Positions 1 to 11,059 of a stretch of 64,000 nt of DNA are shown here, piece by piece. Origin of the DNA: Apostichopus japonicus (taxonomy: Eukaryota; Echinodermata; Holothuroidea; Aspidochirotida; Stichopodidae); contig NC_092571.1 of the NCBI RefSeq assembly GCF_037975245.1, positions 3,615,001-3,679,000 of the forward strand. Direction: 5' to 3'. The notes beneath the pieces were generated by a model. It did not search any database and was not told the origin of the DNA. It saw nothing but the letters and a program-made list of their open reading frames with translations. The position numbers were made by a program, and so were the translations under genes. Within the stretch, counting starts at the first letter, position 1; the number at the start of each line of letters is the position of its first letter.

Positions 1-555
1 TATTATTTTTAACAGGGTTAAGAATTCCCTCTAGATTGCTGTCATCACAACTGTGTACCTACTGTAATTCTGTTCCGGCCGTCGACCAGATTATAAGAAC
101 TTATGTATAGTAAGTTGTTATTGGTTATACGAGTAAGCGCGTCACACACACAAACAACACTCGACAACAGTGAAACATAACAATCAGCTATAACTTGTGA
201 GTCGTGATGTCCACCTTGTGAATAATATGCGTGTTCATATGGATATCGTTAGCAGTTTTTATAGCATCGTGTATATGATTATTATTATCATCGTGTATCT
301 TCCTAATATTATCTCGGACTTTAACATGATCACCATGTAAAATATTATCATAATCATGAAAAATGAGTATTTTCTGCAAATTAACAATAAATTTATATTA
401 TAATTATGATATAATTAATATTATTATGATATAATAACATAATGATTGTAATCATGATATAAAATCACGTTACCACATCATTTGTGTACCATTTGGCGTT
501 CCATAGTGAACTGAGTACCTCAGTACGGTTACCCGAAACTCGGTTAGATAATTCT
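1..555. other. AT-rich non-coding stretch
   Basis: I see no gene here. The stretch is AT-rich with low-complexity runs (ATAATTATGATATAATTAATATT around 390-460). The short open frames look like chance. Confidence 0.5.
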
Positions 556-1160
556 ATCACGCTTCTCGGCCATTTGGCTAAAGTCGTGTGCAAACGGTAC
601 ACGATAGATCGCTCACCAACCTTTGACCTGATCATGTGTAGCAAGGGCGTAGGAACCGGGGGGCTGGGGGGGGGGGGGGGCGCCAGCCCCCCCCAGTGAA
701 AAACATGGAGGGGCGGAAGTATCATTCCGCCCCCCCCCCCGCTTCGCAAGTCAAAAAACCCCTTTTTCATTTCCAAATGAGAAAAAAATCTCATTTGGAG
801 CACCAAATTGCATCTAAGGCCAGGTGAAAATGCAAAATTATATACAAAATGGAGTGGGTGGGTTGAAGTGTGCTATATTGCACCAAATTGCATCTGAGGC
901 CACCTGGAAATGCAAAAAAAATCCAAAGGGGAGGGGGACACCCCCTCCCCTTAGACCCCTCCCCCAGGCCGGCCATCAGTCTTCAGCCCCCCCCACTCAA
1001 AAGTACCTTCCTACGCCACTGATGTGTAGTATCTATTCCCTTTTTCCAAGGAACTTGTGATACTCACTTAATGTAGCGTCGTTATGACCATACGGTTACA
1101 GTTCCGATTGGGGGTTGAGAGCGGACCAAGTTGTTTGGGATTCGTGGCTCAATACATCAA
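556..1160 (+). mobile_element. U2 snRNA-headed SINE-like repeat, copy 1, split by a hAT-like MITE
   Basis: Bases 561-580 read GCTTCTCGGCCATTTGGCTA, nearly identical to the 5' end of metazoan U2 snRNA (known start AUCGCUUCUCGGCCUUUUGG). A second, diverged U2-like head follows at about 609-641 (TCGCTCACCAACCTTTGACC, then GATCATGTGTAG). It continues after the inserted MITE as TATCTATTCCC at 1030, matching U2 GTGTAGTATCTGTTC. The body to about 1150 contains the shared GGGGGTTGAGAGCGGA module. The likely origin is a SINE whose promoter and head derive from a U2 gene, possibly dimeric. A diverged U2 pseudogene pair is the alternative, but the same head and body recur elsewhere in the window. Confidence 0.6.
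642..1021. mobile_element. hAT-like MITE, copy 1 (380 bp)
   Basis: The element starts CAAGGGCGTAGGAACC and ends TTCCTACGCCACTG, giving imperfect terminal inverted repeats around GGCGTAGGAA. It is flanked by a perfect 8-bp direct repeat, ATGTGTAG, at 634-641 and 1022-1029. An 8-bp duplication with a CA..GGCGTA end is the signature of the hAT superfamily. There is no transposase frame, so it is non-autonomous. Inside are G-runs and C-runs near each end and a roughly 60-bp internal direct repeat (GCACCAAATTGCATCTRAGG). Confidence 0.85.
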
Positions 1161-1299
1161 GTTATACAAATATAACTTAACAAAAAACTCAAAGTCACTG
1201 CTATGTTGTCTTCAGTATTTTTCATTTTGTTTATGTCTGTTATATTTTCAAATCCCGTCCACTCAAAACAACCACAATGAGAGCAGATACTTGCATGAC

Positions 1300-1485
1300 C
1301 AGCATATCTGTGTAGTATCTGTTCCCTTTCAAGAGGAATGGTGATACACCCGACGATGATCACACAGTCACAGTCCCGATGCAAGAGGACTGGGGTCGAG
1401 AGCGGATCAGTCGTTCGGTAGTTTTTCGTGCCTAGGTTCTTTCCTGGTTGACTTTTCTTAAAAAGTATCTGTTCATGAAATACAC
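1300..1485 (+). mobile_element. U2-headed SINE-like repeat, copy 2
   Basis: GTGTAGTATCTGTTCCC at about 1311 matches U2 snRNA GUGUAGUAUCUGUUC. It is followed by the shared body: CACAGTCACAGTCCCGATGC, GACTGGGG, GAGAGCGGATCAGTCGTTCGG, CGTGCC and GGTTCTTTCCTGG. The same body occurs twice, inverted, at 6355-6700. Confidence 0.6.
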
Positions 1486-3560
1486 TTAGGCATAGTATGT
1501 AGTATAATGTCGTGATGTCACTGTATGCCAATTAGCATTGGCACTTTATTTGCACATAGTAAATGTAGGTTACCCTCACATACTTTACATATATGTAAGT
1601 GTGTGTGTGTGTGTTTGTGATATGAGGGGAACACAGCCAAGTGACTGATAAAGTCATAAATAGGACATGTGACATAATCGCCCGGGTGCGTTTTGGCTCT
1701 CTACGGGCCTAACTGGTGTTTGGGGGAGTTCTCGGGCGACCGAATGGAGTTGAGGATCGAATCAATTTCCATTTTCATTCACCTTTTTGACCTTCACATG
1801 ATGAAAATAATTGAAAAAGTATGTCTTACTTCGATCGATTACTATCTCATCTTTAGTCATCTTCGATGGGTCTTGTAAAATTGTTCAAAAACCGCAATAC
1901 CGCTAAGCAATAATGTTGCCAGCCATCCATTGAGCTGGAAGTGTCCAACAACTATAACATCATCACTAGGACATTCCAAAGTCCTCTCCGTCTTTACAGC
2001 ACGCCGCACTGCATTTTATAACCCCAAGAGGGATTTTCTTTTCCCTCTTTCTCACGCCCCCCCCTCCGCCCCTACCAATCTACCCCACACCTCCAGCCTC
2101 CATCAAACCTTCGTCCTGCAACACCAATCAGTTAATGTCGCTTCAGCCGACAGAGCAGAGACATCCCCCTCCCTCATAAGCACACACACATCACCACCAC
2201 CAACAGTAGGGAGGGGATGTTGTGTGCTTCCATGCATGGTAGGTCAGTGTGTTCATTTGTATCAGAGATTTTTGGATGAGAATGTTCTTTGGTTGAGTTA
2301 TTAGAAGTCCTAAAACAATTATGGACTTGCATTAACAGAAGTAACAGAAAACTGAAGTGATGTTACGACGCTATCTTTAATTTGGAGGTATGTGCAGAAA
2401 CATGGCCGTTTGGAACAGAGATATTTATAGAAATATTAGTAGCACTCAACAACCAAACAACCAATAGGGTGCAACGTACATAATATCGTGTCGCAACATT
2501 AGTTTTTCAAACAGCAGTGATCATGTCAACGGAATCTATGAGAGGCGACTCAAATACCTTTTTTTTCAAATCGATAGGAGGAGGAAACTTATTTTTTTCC
2601 CGTTCGTTTATTTCTTTGTTATATAGATATAAGATACAATTTTCATGTTCAATAACGTATCGGCAAAAGGAGAGGGGGAGGGGGCGGCGGTGAAGGGAGA
2701 GTAGCTATGACATTGAAAGGGATGCTACTGCCTCCTATAACTTTATAGACTTTATAGAGATTTTAGCTGCTGATAGGGTCGACCATGTCAGAATGTTGAC
2801 AAAATGAATTGCACATATAAAAGCTATAAAAACATCCAAACCCCGTCCTCGTCACCGTCCCTTCCTCATTACCATTCAGTCTTTCAAAGAACAAGATGAT
2901 CAAGTTGGCTGATTATAGATCAAACTTTGATATTTATAAAGATGATTCTAATATTTTGTATTAAACTAAATACACACTTCTACATGTGTGTGGAACACAA
3001 GGGGGGAGGGGGTGCAAACACGCAAATGCCGCAGTTTCAGAGGATCAATAAACACATCAAGTCACTGCGGACTAAACAAGTCTTGTAGTTGAAGAATTCC
3101 CGATCCCCGTGTTTCCCAAATTTACTTGCATAAACTCAAAACCATATGAATCCTATTTCAGGTTTCGAAATACTGTGCTATTTCCAGCCATTCAGATCCC
3201 TAAATAAGATTAGTCACATGTTTATATTTAACGTGTTTGACTTAATTAGTATGGTCCCTTCCTCATTCAAAAAGGTCTTGAAATGTGAATAGGTATTGTT
3301 TGTTGAAATTTCAGGCTTAATCCCAGTTCACGATCTGCCTATTGTACATTTACGTCTTGAAAGGAAGCGACATTCATACTGCTTGCTGCAATGTAAACAA
3401 AGACATTGAAGCGTGAGCTTCTTGTTAATAAAGATATTAAGATCCGTCGTTCTAAATGAGAGTAAAACAGGATGAAAAGAGAGCTCGTTGAAGGCAGTGT
3501 CATTTACTGTTACCAATAGATTATATCCAACCAATAATACCAATTTAAGCTCGTTAAAAA
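1486..3560. other. Non-coding, no gene recognised
   Basis: The stretch holds a short GT microsatellite at about 1600-1618 and a pyrimidine-rich block at about 2040-2110. None of the open frames shows domain or exon signals. Confidence 0.45.
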
Positions 3561-3563
3561 TTA

Positions 3564-3650
3564 ACTTGTCAAATGGCTCAGAGGGTAGAGCAGTGGACTG
3601 GTAACTTGATGAAACTGAGTTCGACGCCATCAATGGTTGGTTATACACGT
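3564..3650 (+). repeat. tRNA-like SINE head or decayed tRNA
   Basis: TGGCTCAGAGGGTAGAGCAG resembles a tRNA D-arm/A box and GAGTTCGACGCC a T-arm/B box at normal spacing. The anticodon and acceptor stems do not pair well, so this is more likely a tRNA-derived SINE head than a working tRNA. Confidence 0.4.
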
Positions 3651-3729
3651 TTAAAATTTATTTTTCCCTATCAGTAGTCGACGCTGAAGTCTTGATATAT
3701 TAATTCAACCATATAATTTACTAGCTGAT

Positions 3730-4080
3730 GTGATAGCCGATGCTGTTAAGAGGGTGACGAAAGACTCATTCCTCGTCGGTCGTGTAAATCGTGGCTAGGG
3801 TTCAAGAACGGCCTGAGGCGATAATACCTCTTGCTGTGGCATGGTGCTTTTTGTAGCCTAGGATCCCGTACCATGTCTCCCTTGTTGTCGCAAAAGAACC
3901 CGGGAGGATGCGCAGAGGGTCGGTCAAATCGACCAGAAGCGTACAAGTTGGCGTGTGTGAATCCTTGTCTTTGGCCAGAGTGCGAGACACTCTCTGCGAC
4001 CGGCATGCGTGCAGCCACCGTCCACTGAATAAGTGGCCTGGTGAGGCGCTATTCTTCCAAAAGTGAGTCTACGGATGCCT
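3730..4080. other. GC-rich island of unknown nature
   Basis: This roughly 350-bp block is clearly more GC-rich than its AT-rich surroundings and has open frames on both strands (minus 3746-4018, plus 3831-4028). Neither translation matches a family I recognise. It could be an old transposon fragment or a regulatory CpG-rich segment. Confidence 0.3.
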
Positions 4081-5309
4081 TTAAAAGCCATATCATTATT
4101 TTATATTAAAAAACACCCTGTTTCAAACTAGCGTCATCGAATTCCTTAAAAGCCGTTTTTTTTTCTTGTCACTCTGAAGGTGAATGGATTTTATGAGTTG
4201 TTTGTGGTAAGCCAAGCAACGCATTCAGACAGTCATGGGGTTAACAAGGGTTTGCAGGAACTTAATTAAACTCATTGTTTGACATAAATGTGTTGGTAAA
4301 GATTTACTAACAAAACCTACACCAAAACAAGCATTTTATTCGTTGCAATGCCAGAGACATCGAACCCAGCGAGACCATGAGATAACATTTTAATATACAT
4401 AGAATTCATTCTATATCACTTCTGGAAGAAAGCCAAAGTGTACCAGTGTCAATATGGTCCCATTCTAAGCCACAGTGTTGTAGCAAATTCTCATACCGGA
4501 TAGGTAGTTTCGGAAACTAAGTGATTCTTAAGAAATTTGTTTAAGATTCACAGAGAAATACCCCGTATTGTGTTTTGATAACTTCAGGAACAAAAATAAC
4601 TTTGTTATGCCATGGACCGTTAAGAAACACTGCTCTCAGTCTTGCTAGGGTTGTATTCCTATAGCACATTTACTTATTTTTTTAGAATGACTCTTTAAAC
4701 AGTTGAGGTTCACTAGTTTAAGTGACTGGACCTTTTAGTTTAGTACACAGCCCATCAGACTAGTCCCTCGGTTGCACTACAACACTCAATGGGAAAAATT
4801 AAGATGACATGTTTATAATTTATTACAAATTTGTTGAGGAAAAATGATGTTGAATGCCATCCAAGGGTGCTCTGTTGCTTATATGAAAATTAAAGTATTT
4901 AAAAAGTATATCGATACATATCTTGAAAAATACTGGAATAGCTACAGAAACATTATGGGGCTCAAAGTTGTCTGTTTTCTTTGTATTATAATATATTAAG
5001 ACTAAAATCAAGGGCGTAGGAACCGGGGGGCTGGGGGGGGGCGCCAGCCCCCCATTGAAAAATGTGGGGGGCGGAAGTATCATTCCGCCCCCCGCTTCGC
5101 AGGTCAGAAAACCCCTTTTTCATTTCCATATGAGAAAAAAAATCTCATTTGGAGCACGAAATTGCATCTAAGGCCAGGTGAAAATACAAAATTAAGTTTA
5201 CAAAATGGAGTGGGTATTGAAGTGTGCTATATTGTACCAAATTGCATCTGAGGCCACCTGGAAATGGAAAAAATTCCAAAGGGGAGAGGGACACCCCCTC
5301 CCCTTAGAC

Positions 5310-5409
5310 TCATAGGCGTACGAGGCGGGGGCAGACTGCCCCCCTGAATTTCCAGAGGACAAGAAATTCGGGCAAAAGTCCTGAAAATTTCGGGCAGCCT
5401 AAGAGGAGA

Positions 5410-5486
<77 letters not shown>

Positions 5487-6205
5487 GTAGCTTGCCCGGA
5501 TCTTTCTCAAATTTTTGCCCGACATTTCCATGTTTACTTTATTTAGCATCATGATGCCCGAATACTTCCGTGTAACACCACTGTAAGCGCAGCTCATCTG
5601 GGCTACCACGCTTTTTGCACGATCAATTTTTTTTAACTAGTCAACTGTTCACCTGGACATTTCCGACATAAGAGTATATAAGAAATATTTTGATGGTAAG
5701 GGGAGGGGGTGCCTACAAGCCTAGAAGTTCAGGTTTATCATATTCTTTGTTATATATATATTTTTTTTTTGTGAGACAAATTGCAGTCTCACCCGACACA
5801 GCGACATTATCTCGCCTACGTGTCGTTGAACAATGTATGTTTTTCTGGAGGTTGCTGAATACTGTGTTAAAATAATAAATACGGTAACTAAATAGGAGCT
5901 TAAAAAATATACTGTCCTATTTTTCCCCTTCGAGGTGATGTTACCAATTTTCTTCTTCTAATTTACCAAATTTTTGGGGAAGTGTAAATTTCTAAAACAT
6001 GAGATTATAAATAAAGAATGTTTAGATGCAACTTGCAAGGCCTCAGAAGTGCCGTTTTCCGGCAATCTCAGAGGCATTTCTTGCCAAAAATTTTCTTGTA
6101 CGCTACGCGCCAACCGATGGTGGCGCTCCGCTTAGAAAGTGTCACGGGAACTTTCGGGCACAAAAACTTCTGCCCCCAAACCGAAATGGTCCCATACGCC
6201 TAAGT
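5310..6205. mobile_element. Second TIR element nested in the MITE (~0.9 kb)
   Basis: TTAGAC is present on both sides of the insert (5304-5309 and 6206-6211) but only once in the uninterrupted copy at 642-1021, so it is a target duplication. The ends are inverted: TCATAGGCGTA on the left, TACGCCTAAGT on the right. G-rich and C-rich blocks near each end resemble other hAT-like elements. An 8-bp duplication with two later mutations is possible. No transposase is present; a TA microsatellite fills part of it. Confidence 0.75.
5412..5483. repeat. TA dinucleotide microsatellite
   Basis: About 35 uninterrupted TA units inside the nested element. Confidence 0.98.
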
Positions 6206-6354
6206 TTAGACCCCTCCCCCAGACCGGCCATCAGTCTTCAGCCCCCCCACTCAAAAGTACCTTCCTACGCCACTGACTAAAATTCTGCCTTATTCATTAT
6301 TTAATTATTTAAGCTAGTTACCAAGTTACAGCAAAATCTATCTGTCGATCATTT

Positions 6355-6700
6355 TTCCATGATTGAATACCGGGAATACTTTTTAAGAAAAGTGACCCAG
6401 GAAAGAACCTGGGCACGAAAATCAAACTGCCGAACGACTGATCCGCTCTCAACCCCAGTCCCCTCGCATCGGGACTGTGACTGTGTGATCATCGTCAGGT
6501 GTTTATCACCATTTCCCTCGAAAGGGAACAGTTACTTTTTAAAAAAAGGCGCCCAGGAAAGAACCTGGGCACGTAAACCAAACTACCGAACGACTGATCC
6601 GCTCTCAACCCCAGTCCCCTTGCATCGGGACTGTGACTGTGTGATCATCGTCGGGTGTGCATCACTATTCCCCTTGAAAGGGAACAGATACTACACATGA
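6355..6700 (-). mobile_element. U2-headed SINE-like repeat, tandem dimer
   Basis: Two ~165-bp units lie head to tail on the minus strand. Each reads AGTAWCTGTTCCCTTTC, then the module CACAGTCACAGTCCCGATGC, GAGAGCGGATCAGTCGTTCGG, CGTGCCCAGG and TTCTTTCCTGGG. CCCAGGTTCTTTCCTGGG can fold as a hairpin. The first unit on the minus strand starts GTGTAGTATCTGTTCCC like U2 snRNA. A plus-strand frame runs through both units but is a by-product of the repeat. Confidence 0.6.
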
Positions 6701-7206
6701 TCTTCGAGGATGTCTTCAACTCTTCGGTCTATCCGTTCGTTGTACACGTCTCAGGATAAAACTATTTTGATATCGGAAGAATGTTATCCGATTCCTTGTT
6801 CTTTATTCTATTTGTTTTACAAGTCAATGGACTACATTCGGATGAACAAAGAACAGATGAAGAACACTGCCATTACTGGAATACCAAGTAGTCCTCGTTA
6901 TGTCCAACACGTAACACACTAATGGAACCACATCTTCCTTATTCAAAACAAGTTTATAACAACAGAGAGAGATTTATGCCATTCAAGTGGTGCATTTATT
7001 TTCATATTACCGAAACCTGTGCGACAAGATGTTTACGCTTTATGCAGCAGTCCAGAATTCACAGTTAACGTTTAGCGTTTTCATCGGCTACCGGTAACAC
7101 GTATCAAGCATTCAATTGATGACTGTATAACGACGAAAAGACATTACGCACATGGATTTTAATATCCTCTTACTTGAGGTACGTAAGTGAGGCTAATTTG
7201 CATTCA

Positions 7207-7405
7207 TTATTATCAGGAGTTTTAGCTCAGTGGTTAACGCCGGTGTCTTCCAATCAAAAGGTAAACGGTTCGAGTCACTCCATGTCGTCCAGTATTTTTA
7301 TAATCAGGAACGTTAAATATGAATGTAAGAGACTAAATTTGGTCAGCTTGCGGCTTTGATAAGCCAATGAGGGTTCTTCGCAAGTTCCTTCTTGCAGGAG
7401 GATCA
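7207..7405 (+). mobile_element. tRNA-derived SINE, full head
   Basis: The head reads TTTTAGCTCAGTGGTTAACG (A box) and GGTTCGAGTCACTCC (B box). The body ends GCTTTGATAAGCCAATGAGG, then CTTGCAGGAGGATC and AAAATTA. The same body and tail occur at about 59925-60115, so it is a dispersed family with pol III promoter boxes. Confidence 0.75.
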
Positions 7406-8122
7406 ACAAAAATTACACACATCGTTTGCTGAAAAATAAACTTTGCTACCATTCTTTTGCAATCTGGGAAATCAGTCTCTTCGAGGAAACTTAAGGTCCC
7501 TGAAAAAGCACCGTGTAATGGTATCCCCTCGGTAGGACCAGGGACGATTATATTAGAAAACCCCTTTGACGACTTCTTCTTCATCGTTTGGAGACATGAA
7601 CATAGTTGCAGAATTGGTTTTTTTGGTTAACGGTTTCCATTAGCCCTATTGTGTATTTCAGAGGACAACGAAGGACAAATATTTGCAAAATAGCTGTTAA
7701 AAGCATTGGAAATTGTATAAGGATCAGTAGTGTCACCATTTTAAAGAGCTTTGAAACAATGTTGCAGAATGTTCGACTGTTTGGGTTGTACCGCATTGTT
7801 ATATATTTATGTAATATTCTGTCTGCCATCAAGGGGGGGGGGGGCTAACCCGAGTGATTTATACAAAATCCTCCCAGAAGTATGTGTCGTTACGCCTGAA
7901 TTACGCACGTGTACCATGAGTACGGTCTGGAGTTAACTGCTTTCATATCATCTGACATAATTTGGATAACGTGTTAGCATCAGAGCCTGTGATCGTCCGA
8001 ACGCAATGTGCTAATGAGGAGTCTTACCTTCGTTTCTTAAGTGTGGAAGAGGTGGAGTGGATAAGGGAGTTACGATTAAAGTTCGCTTTCGCTCAGTAAT
8101 TTATATAATCTTTTTTTTCCAG
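7406..8122. other. Non-coding, no gene recognised
   Basis: Only chance open frames and one poly-G run near 7835 were seen. Confidence 0.4.
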
Positions 8123-9319
8123 CTGTTATCAATGCTCATAGGATTTGCCCTCATTCGAAAAGTGGAACCAGTTACGTGAACTGGGGCCACACCGACTGCA
8201 ACTACAATTCGGAATTAGTGCACAGTGGTATGTGTAAGGAAAATATAAACGCGTGGTGATTAATGAGCTTAAGTGGAATGATAGCACAGCTTCAAAACCG
8301 GTGCAGCATTCGGTCCGAGGCGCCGAAGGCACCGTTATTCGTCTGGTCGTGAAAGTCATAGCTTTTTCAGTTGTGTCAAAAGGATTGCTTGGTTTCAGAT
8401 GAGAGAGCGCCATCGGTTTGACCAGTAAGCAGGTAGCAAGGCTCCGGTCCGTCTTTGGTTTCTTGATTACACTAGACGAATTATACCTCTAAGATCCCGA
8501 CACTTTGCAAAAATGGCAATTCAAACAGTTATGAGGGTTCAGGAAGTTCTCTTCGATAGGAGGAAAGGGTTAGACAAGTGGTAGGATTCGGTGTCGTGAT
8601 ATTAGATGGCAAGAACTGAGTATTTCGTTTTTTCTGATTTATTTTTAAAATAAATTGCATAGATGTGTGAGTTTATGATTTCCATATTTCCGGAACAGAA
8701 ACCAAAATAGATTTAAAAAATTAATTAAAACCTTGTTTGGCTTTTCTCATATGACCTTTATAACTTCATGACACAGACACTATGATATCTTTATCTTTAC
8801 TTCGTTTTCCTTGCTTCTTTCACAAAATATATTGGCACAGTCTCTAATCTCTAGTTATTCACAAAGAAGTACGTTTGTTCTCAGAGTTTGTACAGTATTA
8901 TATATCTCAAATCGGATCTGTATATCTTCAGGATTCGCCGCCGGTTCGAGGCACCGAGACCTTCCCGGTGCAGGTTCTAATGTTCTCTGTGTCCCGACTG
9001 ATCATGAATTTGATAATCCTGTTGCTGATGAGGGAGGCGTCTGAGCATTCCTCTACAGTGTGGAATATCAGATCTCTGACTTCCCACTTTACCAATGTTT
9101 CAACTTTTATATATAACAGTTTATAAAGCCACTGGCCGATTCTCCCACCTTATGGTCCCAGGGAAGCAAACATGCCCCTCTGATGAGTGGAATCTTGAAT
9201 ACGAAGACTACTTGATGGCTGAACGGTCCCATGGTGTCCACCGCAAGTTTCAGTTCTTGTGTTTGGATAAAGACTTCCAACCCATGGCAGGATCTGAAAC
9301 ATTAATAGTGGTCGACTAA
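8123..9319 (+). pseudogene. Short-chain collagen C4-like pseudogene (partial)
   Basis: Two exon-like blocks carry the C-terminal module of the intact gene at 14555-25377. Block 1 (8123-8227) follows a polypyrimidine-CAG acceptor, encodes SGTSYVNWGHTDC (compare ATYIRWGRTTCP in the intact gene), and ends at GGTATGT in phase 1. Block 2 (8932-9319) also enters in phase 1 and encodes GFAAGSRH, NVLCVPTDHEFDNP and YSVEYQI. A second frame then encodes ATGRFSHLMVPGKQTCP, EWNLEYEDYLMAERSHG and FLCLDKDFQPMAG. An in-frame TGA follows GGV, the frame shifts near 9120, the PCAVC motif is missing and the C-terminus is lost. No signal peptide or collagen exon was found. I infer a decayed tandem paralogue. Confidence 0.75.
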
Positions 9320-11038
9320 CAGTGGTAGAGGCGAGGTGCTCTCACATTGGAGGGGCCTAACCGTGCGAAACGTACACCAGCGGAAATGAACTTATCTGCA
9401 CACTCTGGTGAAACATATGGACTAGACAGTTTACTATTTTCAGATTGGGACCTAACAATCGCATGAGTTTATAGACGATCACTGCAATATCAAATAAATG
9501 TAAACGTTTTAAGTTATATTACAATGATGATGAGAAACTTGTGTACTGCTTTACTGCTTTAGTAACCCAGAGTTTAAACATTTATTCGGACGATTTATTC
9601 GGAACGGATATGTTGATCATCGTTAAGTATGAAATCACAGTAAATCACAGATAAGCCTGGCTCGACTTAGCAATATTTGAATTTCCGCCCTCTTTATGTG
9701 TAAGTGATTAGATTGTCATCATCGCGTATTCCAAACCCTAATAAAACAGCAATTTCAATTCATGTCTCACACATTTTTACGATCGTCCTACTTTAAAGCA
9801 GCATACCGACGGAGCCAAAAAAGGTCAACATCTCCGTTTGGGGGTGGGTGGGGGGAGGTGGTATGAAAGTATTCATTTATACTAATACGTCGGTAATCAA
9901 CAGTGGTGAAGTATCTGTAACTTATAGAGCCAAGTTACTTAAAAAAGCATCTCTCAAGAAAGGACGAAACTGGTCATGATGTGGAAACCACATTCAACAC
10001 ATTAAGTCAATTACATGTCCAATGCCTAACGGAATTTGACTGGATATTATAAACCAATTGCAAATATGTTAACGTATTCCTTTACCATTATAGTTCATTC
10101 CTCTAGTATGCCCGTCGCCACCCTTAAGGTGTTCCACGCGTAAGCCACGAAAGTTATAATATAACTACTGTTCTGTGTGCTTTGGTTCAATACATAGTAC
10201 AGTGTAGCGGAACACAGCCTATATCAACCTATATAGTGATACCAGAAGCTGAACTCAATTTTGAAATTCAATACTCTCAAAATGTTCAAAAGTGGAAAGT
10301 ATATTCTAGGCTGTTGGGATACTTGTCATCAGTTGCATCTTGATCATATCACATAAAGACAAATTGAAGGGTATTTTTGTTTCTGGTTTTCCTTAAAAAC
10401 GACTGCGAAAATGTTAGATTATGCTGTAATAGTTTCCGAAATATTAAGTTGCAAATCATAAATATATAGTCAGTATAAATTAAGCTGAGAGACAAAAGTA
10501 ATAAAGAAAAGTACTTTCTCTCAAACCAGGATGGTTATAGACTACTATGCATTAAAAAACATAGATAAAGGATGGCCAAGATAATTATAGGAACTGAGCA
10601 AAATATTGATTTCAAGTGGGAACTATCCTCAACTTTCCCGAACTTTAAGCTTCCTTCTATGTTGATCGATTTTCTTTGTGCCAAAATTCTTTTCGGAAAA
10701 ATCTCCCACCTGTTGTGCCGAGTGATTACATTCAATCTGATTTTGTTTTGACACGTTTAAATTTCACTTCGAGGTTTGGTAGTGGGGCTGCTGTTTTTTC
10801 CCTGTGAAGTACGTGTTGGTGACGTCAGTGTTAATCCTTCTGAAATCCTTAATCTTGATGTTATTTTGTTTTATATAATAACTATGTAGCCCTAATATCC
10901 GCTCTTGTAGCGTTCGACAGTTTTTTCTTCGTAACAAAGCGACTGTTCAAAAACCAAATTCTTACATCGCTATGAGCTGTCTGTTTGGTCCAGTGATTGC
11001 CAAATGCAGTTCATATTACTCTTGTTTTACGATACGAT
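9320..11038. other. Non-coding, no gene recognised
   Basis: Unique-looking AT-rich sequence between the collagen-like pseudogene and the foldback element. No domain or exon signature was seen on either strand. Confidence 0.4.
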
Positions 11039-11059
11039 TATGGCAAGCCAATTTCTCAA

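Larger units (their letters stand above)
5009..6275. mobile_element. hAT-like MITE, copy 2, carrying a nested insertion
   Basis: Same family as 642-1021: it starts CAAGGGCGTAGGAACC and ends TTCCTACGCCACTG. It is flanked by a perfect 8-bp direct repeat, ACTAAAAT, at 5001-5008 and 6276-6283. The MITE sequence breaks at about 5309 and resumes at about 6206, so a second element sits inside it. Confidence 0.85.

Noticed and set aside
465-806. Proline/glycine-rich frames on both strands
   Set aside because: They read through the poly-G and poly-C ends of the hAT-like MITE.
3564-3650. Functional tRNA gene
   Set aside because: A and B boxes are fair, but the anticodon and acceptor stems do not pair.
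6359-6700. 113-codon plus-strand frame with an internal protein repeat
   Set aside because: The repeat is the U2-headed dimer read antisense; same phrase in both units, no start or exon context.
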